Shown here: piece after piece, positions 62,690-64,000 of the stretch
Numbering within the stretch: the stretch's first letter is position 1
Layout of the letters: the number at the start of each line of letters is the position of its first letter
Assembly: GCA_949130495.1 (NCBI GenBank)
Contig: OX422214.1
Span: forward strand, 251,662,187 to 251,726,186
Origin: Sambucus nigra
Lineage: Eukaryota > Streptophyta > Magnoliopsida > Dipsacales > Adoxaceae
Length of the DNA: 64,000 nucleotides
Reading direction: 5' to 3'
The notes under the pieces: generated by a model
The model's input: the letters and a program-made list of their open reading frames with translations, nothing else
The model's database searches: none
Told to the model about the DNA's origin: nothing
Position numbers and translations under genes: made by a program

Positions 62690-64000
62690 TTAGCTTGTAA
62701 TTTCCTTTGTATGTGTAAAACAAACATGATGCAAAAGCGTAAAGGTGATGGTTCAACTTTTAAACACCGGATTTTAATTTAATAAAACAAAATTAAACCA
62801 ATTCATTAATCCAAGTCCTAGAATTTGCCTAAATCATGTTTATCAATATTAGCAAATTAGGCAAAACCAAATTTTAGCAAATGACTTGAATTAATTAAAC
62901 ATTACCCAACATTTAATATAAGTGCAAATTAAATTAAGTGTGATAAATTAAACCGAATTTTATCTTGAATTTATCCTAAGCATGCGTTCTAAATTATGAT
63001 GCAAGATAAAATAAACAATATCACACTACGCCGCGATGTACGAGGAAAAATCCAAGACGGGAAAAAACCTCGGATGGCCCTAGCCACAAATCCACTAGAT
63101 ATGGAATTACAAGTACAAGACAGATAGACTTACAACGACTGCCTCGATCCCTCTCAAGCCTCGACGCTTCTTCTCATAGAAACCTCTTCTTAGCGGATAA
63201 CCTTGGAACACCACCGCGGTCTCAGAATCCACCGATGGGGCTTTCTATGGTCACCGTCACCCTAGCAAGGAACCTTTCTCCAAGTGGGTAGAATCGCAAT
63301 AAAACGTCTTCTTCTTTGATGGATGTAGAAGAAAACGAAAACTTCTCTTTGAAACGGAAGAGATAACACCGGTGCCAAACTCCACGCAATTGATAAGTGT
63401 ATATGAACTTGGAATAAACTCAATTGGGTGTAAACACTAGAGTGATGAAAATATTTCTCTAATAATCTCACTCAAAACATGAACATTTTCCTAAACAATT
63501 TTTGCTCTCAAATTCTCTCTAAGAGATAAACTAGGATGGAAAAGTTATGGAAATGTTAAGTTGGAAAATGTCATTCCCGCACCTATTAAAGTCTGTAAAA
63601 GGTGGTTAAAAACCAAGTGGGTAAGTGGGTGAAAAACTGCCAAAAAATTGTTCCTGCCTGACAGCTCGTTCGAACGACATTTCGTTCGAACGAACTCTCG
63701 TTCGAACGAGACTTATAACGACACACCAGTATGGACTTCGTTAGAATCTCGTTGGAAACCTCGTTCGAACGAACAATTGACTTCCAGAATTTTTTATAAA
63801 ATTCGATTTTGGCCCAGAAACTTTATATACTTTATTTTTTAAGTTCTAATTAAATTTTTCTGAAAGTAAACACAGCTTTAATTCAACCTAACACCCAATA
63901 AACTTTGTTCCAAACTCCTATATAAATATAATTGCATTCATACCTTGGGAGCATGGAACCATAGTTGATGACGTAGAAACGAGGCACGCAAACCGGCACA
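62690..64000 (-). mobile_element. H-type copia LTR, partial (runs off the window)
   Basis: Collinear with the two element H LTRs but more divergent: GCCGCGATGTACGAGGAAAA at about 63030, the CTTGGAATAAACTCAATTGGG segment near 63410, CTCAAAACATGAAC near 63475 and a palindrome cluster at 63660-63775. It lacks the (AT)n(GT)n tract of H, having only GATAAGTGTATATGAAC there. The left end is approximate and no PBS is seen. Confidence 0.75.
63660..63775. repeat. TTCGAACGA palindrome cluster, third copia LTR
   Basis: CTCGTTCGAACGACA, TTCGTTCGAACGAAC, CTCGTTCGAACGAG and CTCGTTCGAACGAAC. These are better palindromes than in the two H LTRs. Confidence 0.88.

Overview
The window looks like pericentromeric or centromere-flanking heterochromatin of a flowering plant. 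The reasons are a 16-kb array of a nucleosome-sized (about 168 bp) tandem satellite followed by about 48 kb of nested, decayed LTR retrotransposons of plant type (Ty3/gypsy of Tekay/del-like and Tat-like character, and Ty1/copia of SIRE-like character), with primer-binding sites matching initiator tRNA-Met. I see no intact host gene, tRNA, rRNA, or bacterial-type feature. The species cannot be named from the sequence.

Layout. (1) 1-16078: satellite array, about 95 monomers with nested higher-order structure: a 6-monomer sub-repeat (~1,010 bp), a 17-monomer unit of exactly 2,847 bp present twice, and a 26-monomer block recurring at about 4,329 bp. The array decays toward its right edge. (2) 16300-19455, minus: remnant of a Tat-lineage gypsy element (gag joined to the end of RT, RNase H, second RNase H, start of integrase). 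(3) 19505-25961, plus: 3' part of a non-coding gypsy-like element (element A) with a 2.85-kb LTR and a separate LTR inserted in it. (4) 25962-29890, minus: 5' LTR, PBS and leader of a Tekay-like element (C). (5) 29891-32100, plus: copia LTR end, PBS and partial gag (F). (6) 33835-49441 plus 58559-58740, minus: relatives of element A (B and E) that share an LTR in tandem. They are split by a 6.5-kb gag-only copia element (H, 37303-43833) and by a 9.1-kb Tekay-like element (T, 49442-58558) that has a perfect 5-bp target duplication. (7) 58741-60630: AT-rich DNA with a possible MITE. (8) 60631-62638: solo-LTR-like segment (G). (9) 62690-64000: start of another H-type copia LTR, running off the window.

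How the parts relate. Almost every element is non-autonomous: T and H keep gag remnants, PBS and PPT but no protease, integrase or reverse transcriptase, and A/B/E have no coding sequence at all. If they moved, they must have used enzymes supplied elsewhere. The insertion order can be read in part: the A/B family is older, then H and T inserted into B. Element A is a paralogous empty site that confirms the T insertion point. The most unusual patterns are the multi-level satellite organisation, clusters of short palindromes (ATCGAT, TTCGAA) inside LTRs of unrelated families, and a strongly conserved block inside otherwise divergent gypsy LTRs. All similarity statements are by eye.
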